Source: Tannerella sp.
GTDB taxonomy: Bacteria; Bacteroidota; Bacteroidia; Bacteroidales; Tannerellaceae
Direction of reading: 5' to 3'
Assembly: GCA_031285685.1 (NCBI GenBank)
Contig: JAITVS010000410.1
Span: forward strand, 1 to 45,617
DNA: 45,617 nucleotides
In this document: piece after piece, positions 45,511-45,617 of the stretch
Numbering within the stretch: the first letter of the stretch is position 1
Layout: every line of letters begins with the position of its first letter
Translations under genes and position numbers: made by a program
Notes under the pieces: generated by a model
The model's input: the letters and a program-made list of their open reading frames with translations, nothing else
Database searches by the model: none
What the model was told of the DNA's origin: nothing

Positions 45511-45617
45511 TTAACACATTTCATTTTCTTGTTTATCAAACGCATAATTGATATCTTTTTGCCTTCGACAATGTCGTTCAAACATTTGGTCAATCATATC
45601 ATCATCAGACATTTGTC
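45511..45617 (-). CDS. C-terminal end of a gene, or complete 33-residue ORF
   Basis: A minus-strand frame open to the window edge ends at 45511. Its last residues include MSDDDMIDQMFERHCRRQ and DINYAFDKQENEMC. It may be the tail of a larger gene or a 33-residue ORF starting at the ATG at 45612. The sequence is acidic then basic and helical. No family is recognised. Confidence 0.35.
   Translation of the reverse strand, partial: QMSDDDMIDQMFERHCRRQKDINYAFDKQENEMC

Overview
The window is a chromosomal segment of a Bacteroidota bacterium, most likely of the order Bacteroidales. It contains a SusC/SusD pair with a GH92 glycosidase, many SCxxx-type lipoproteins, type IX secretion (T9SS) C-terminal tails and a PorZ-like protein. 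It also has tandem DUF1573 proteins, meso-diaminopimelate dehydrogenase, and repeated promoter cores of the Bacteroidota form TTTG-N18-20-TAnnTTTG with no Shine-Dalgarno dependence. The T9SS components point towards a Porphyromonas/Tannerella/Parabacteroides-like lineage, but the species cannot be fixed from sequence alone. I see no tRNA, rRNA, insertion sequence, integrase or CRISPR array.

Layout. (1) 1-1.3 kb: the tail of a T9SS-secreted protein and a CorA-type metal channel. (2) 1.4-8.6 kb, minus strand: a minimal polysaccharide utilisation locus (susC-susD-GH92), probably for alpha-mannosyl glycans. (3) 8.8-15.1 kb, minus strand: an iron-acquisition locus with a TonB-dependent receptor, a DUF4374 surface lipoprotein (XusB-like), a ferric-reductase-like membrane protein and a periplasmic IroE/Fes-type esterase. 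Together these look like an Xus-type xenosiderophore system with its own siderophore-cleaving enzyme. (4) 15.26-15.50 kb: a decayed GH5 cellulase fossil. (5) 15.7-17.0 kb: an NhaC antiporter. (6) 17.1-19.8 kb: a probable reactive-electrophile module of two VOC proteins, a zinc ribbon protein, an HxlR regulator and a divergent DJ-1/PfpI protein, with a paired palindrome that may be the HxlR operator. (7) 19.9-22.9 kb: an RluA-type pseudouridine synthase preceded by an overlapping small ORF, and a divergent DUF2007/membrane protein plus zinc ribbon pair.

(8) 23-45.6 kb is mostly housekeeping: leuS, a YitT-family membrane protein, rdgB, a PorZ-like T9SS protein, rnz, ddh-lgt-flavodiiron protein-nagB, a DUF4421 protein, a small lipoprotein, trpS, a secreted esterase, a surface-type aldose epimerase, thyA-folA, two DUF1573 proteins, meaB and pfkA.

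The most interesting accessory content is the Xus-like locus with the esterase, the GH5 pseudogene, the HxlR palindromes, the duplicated promoter element before leuS and the small ORF overlapping rluA.
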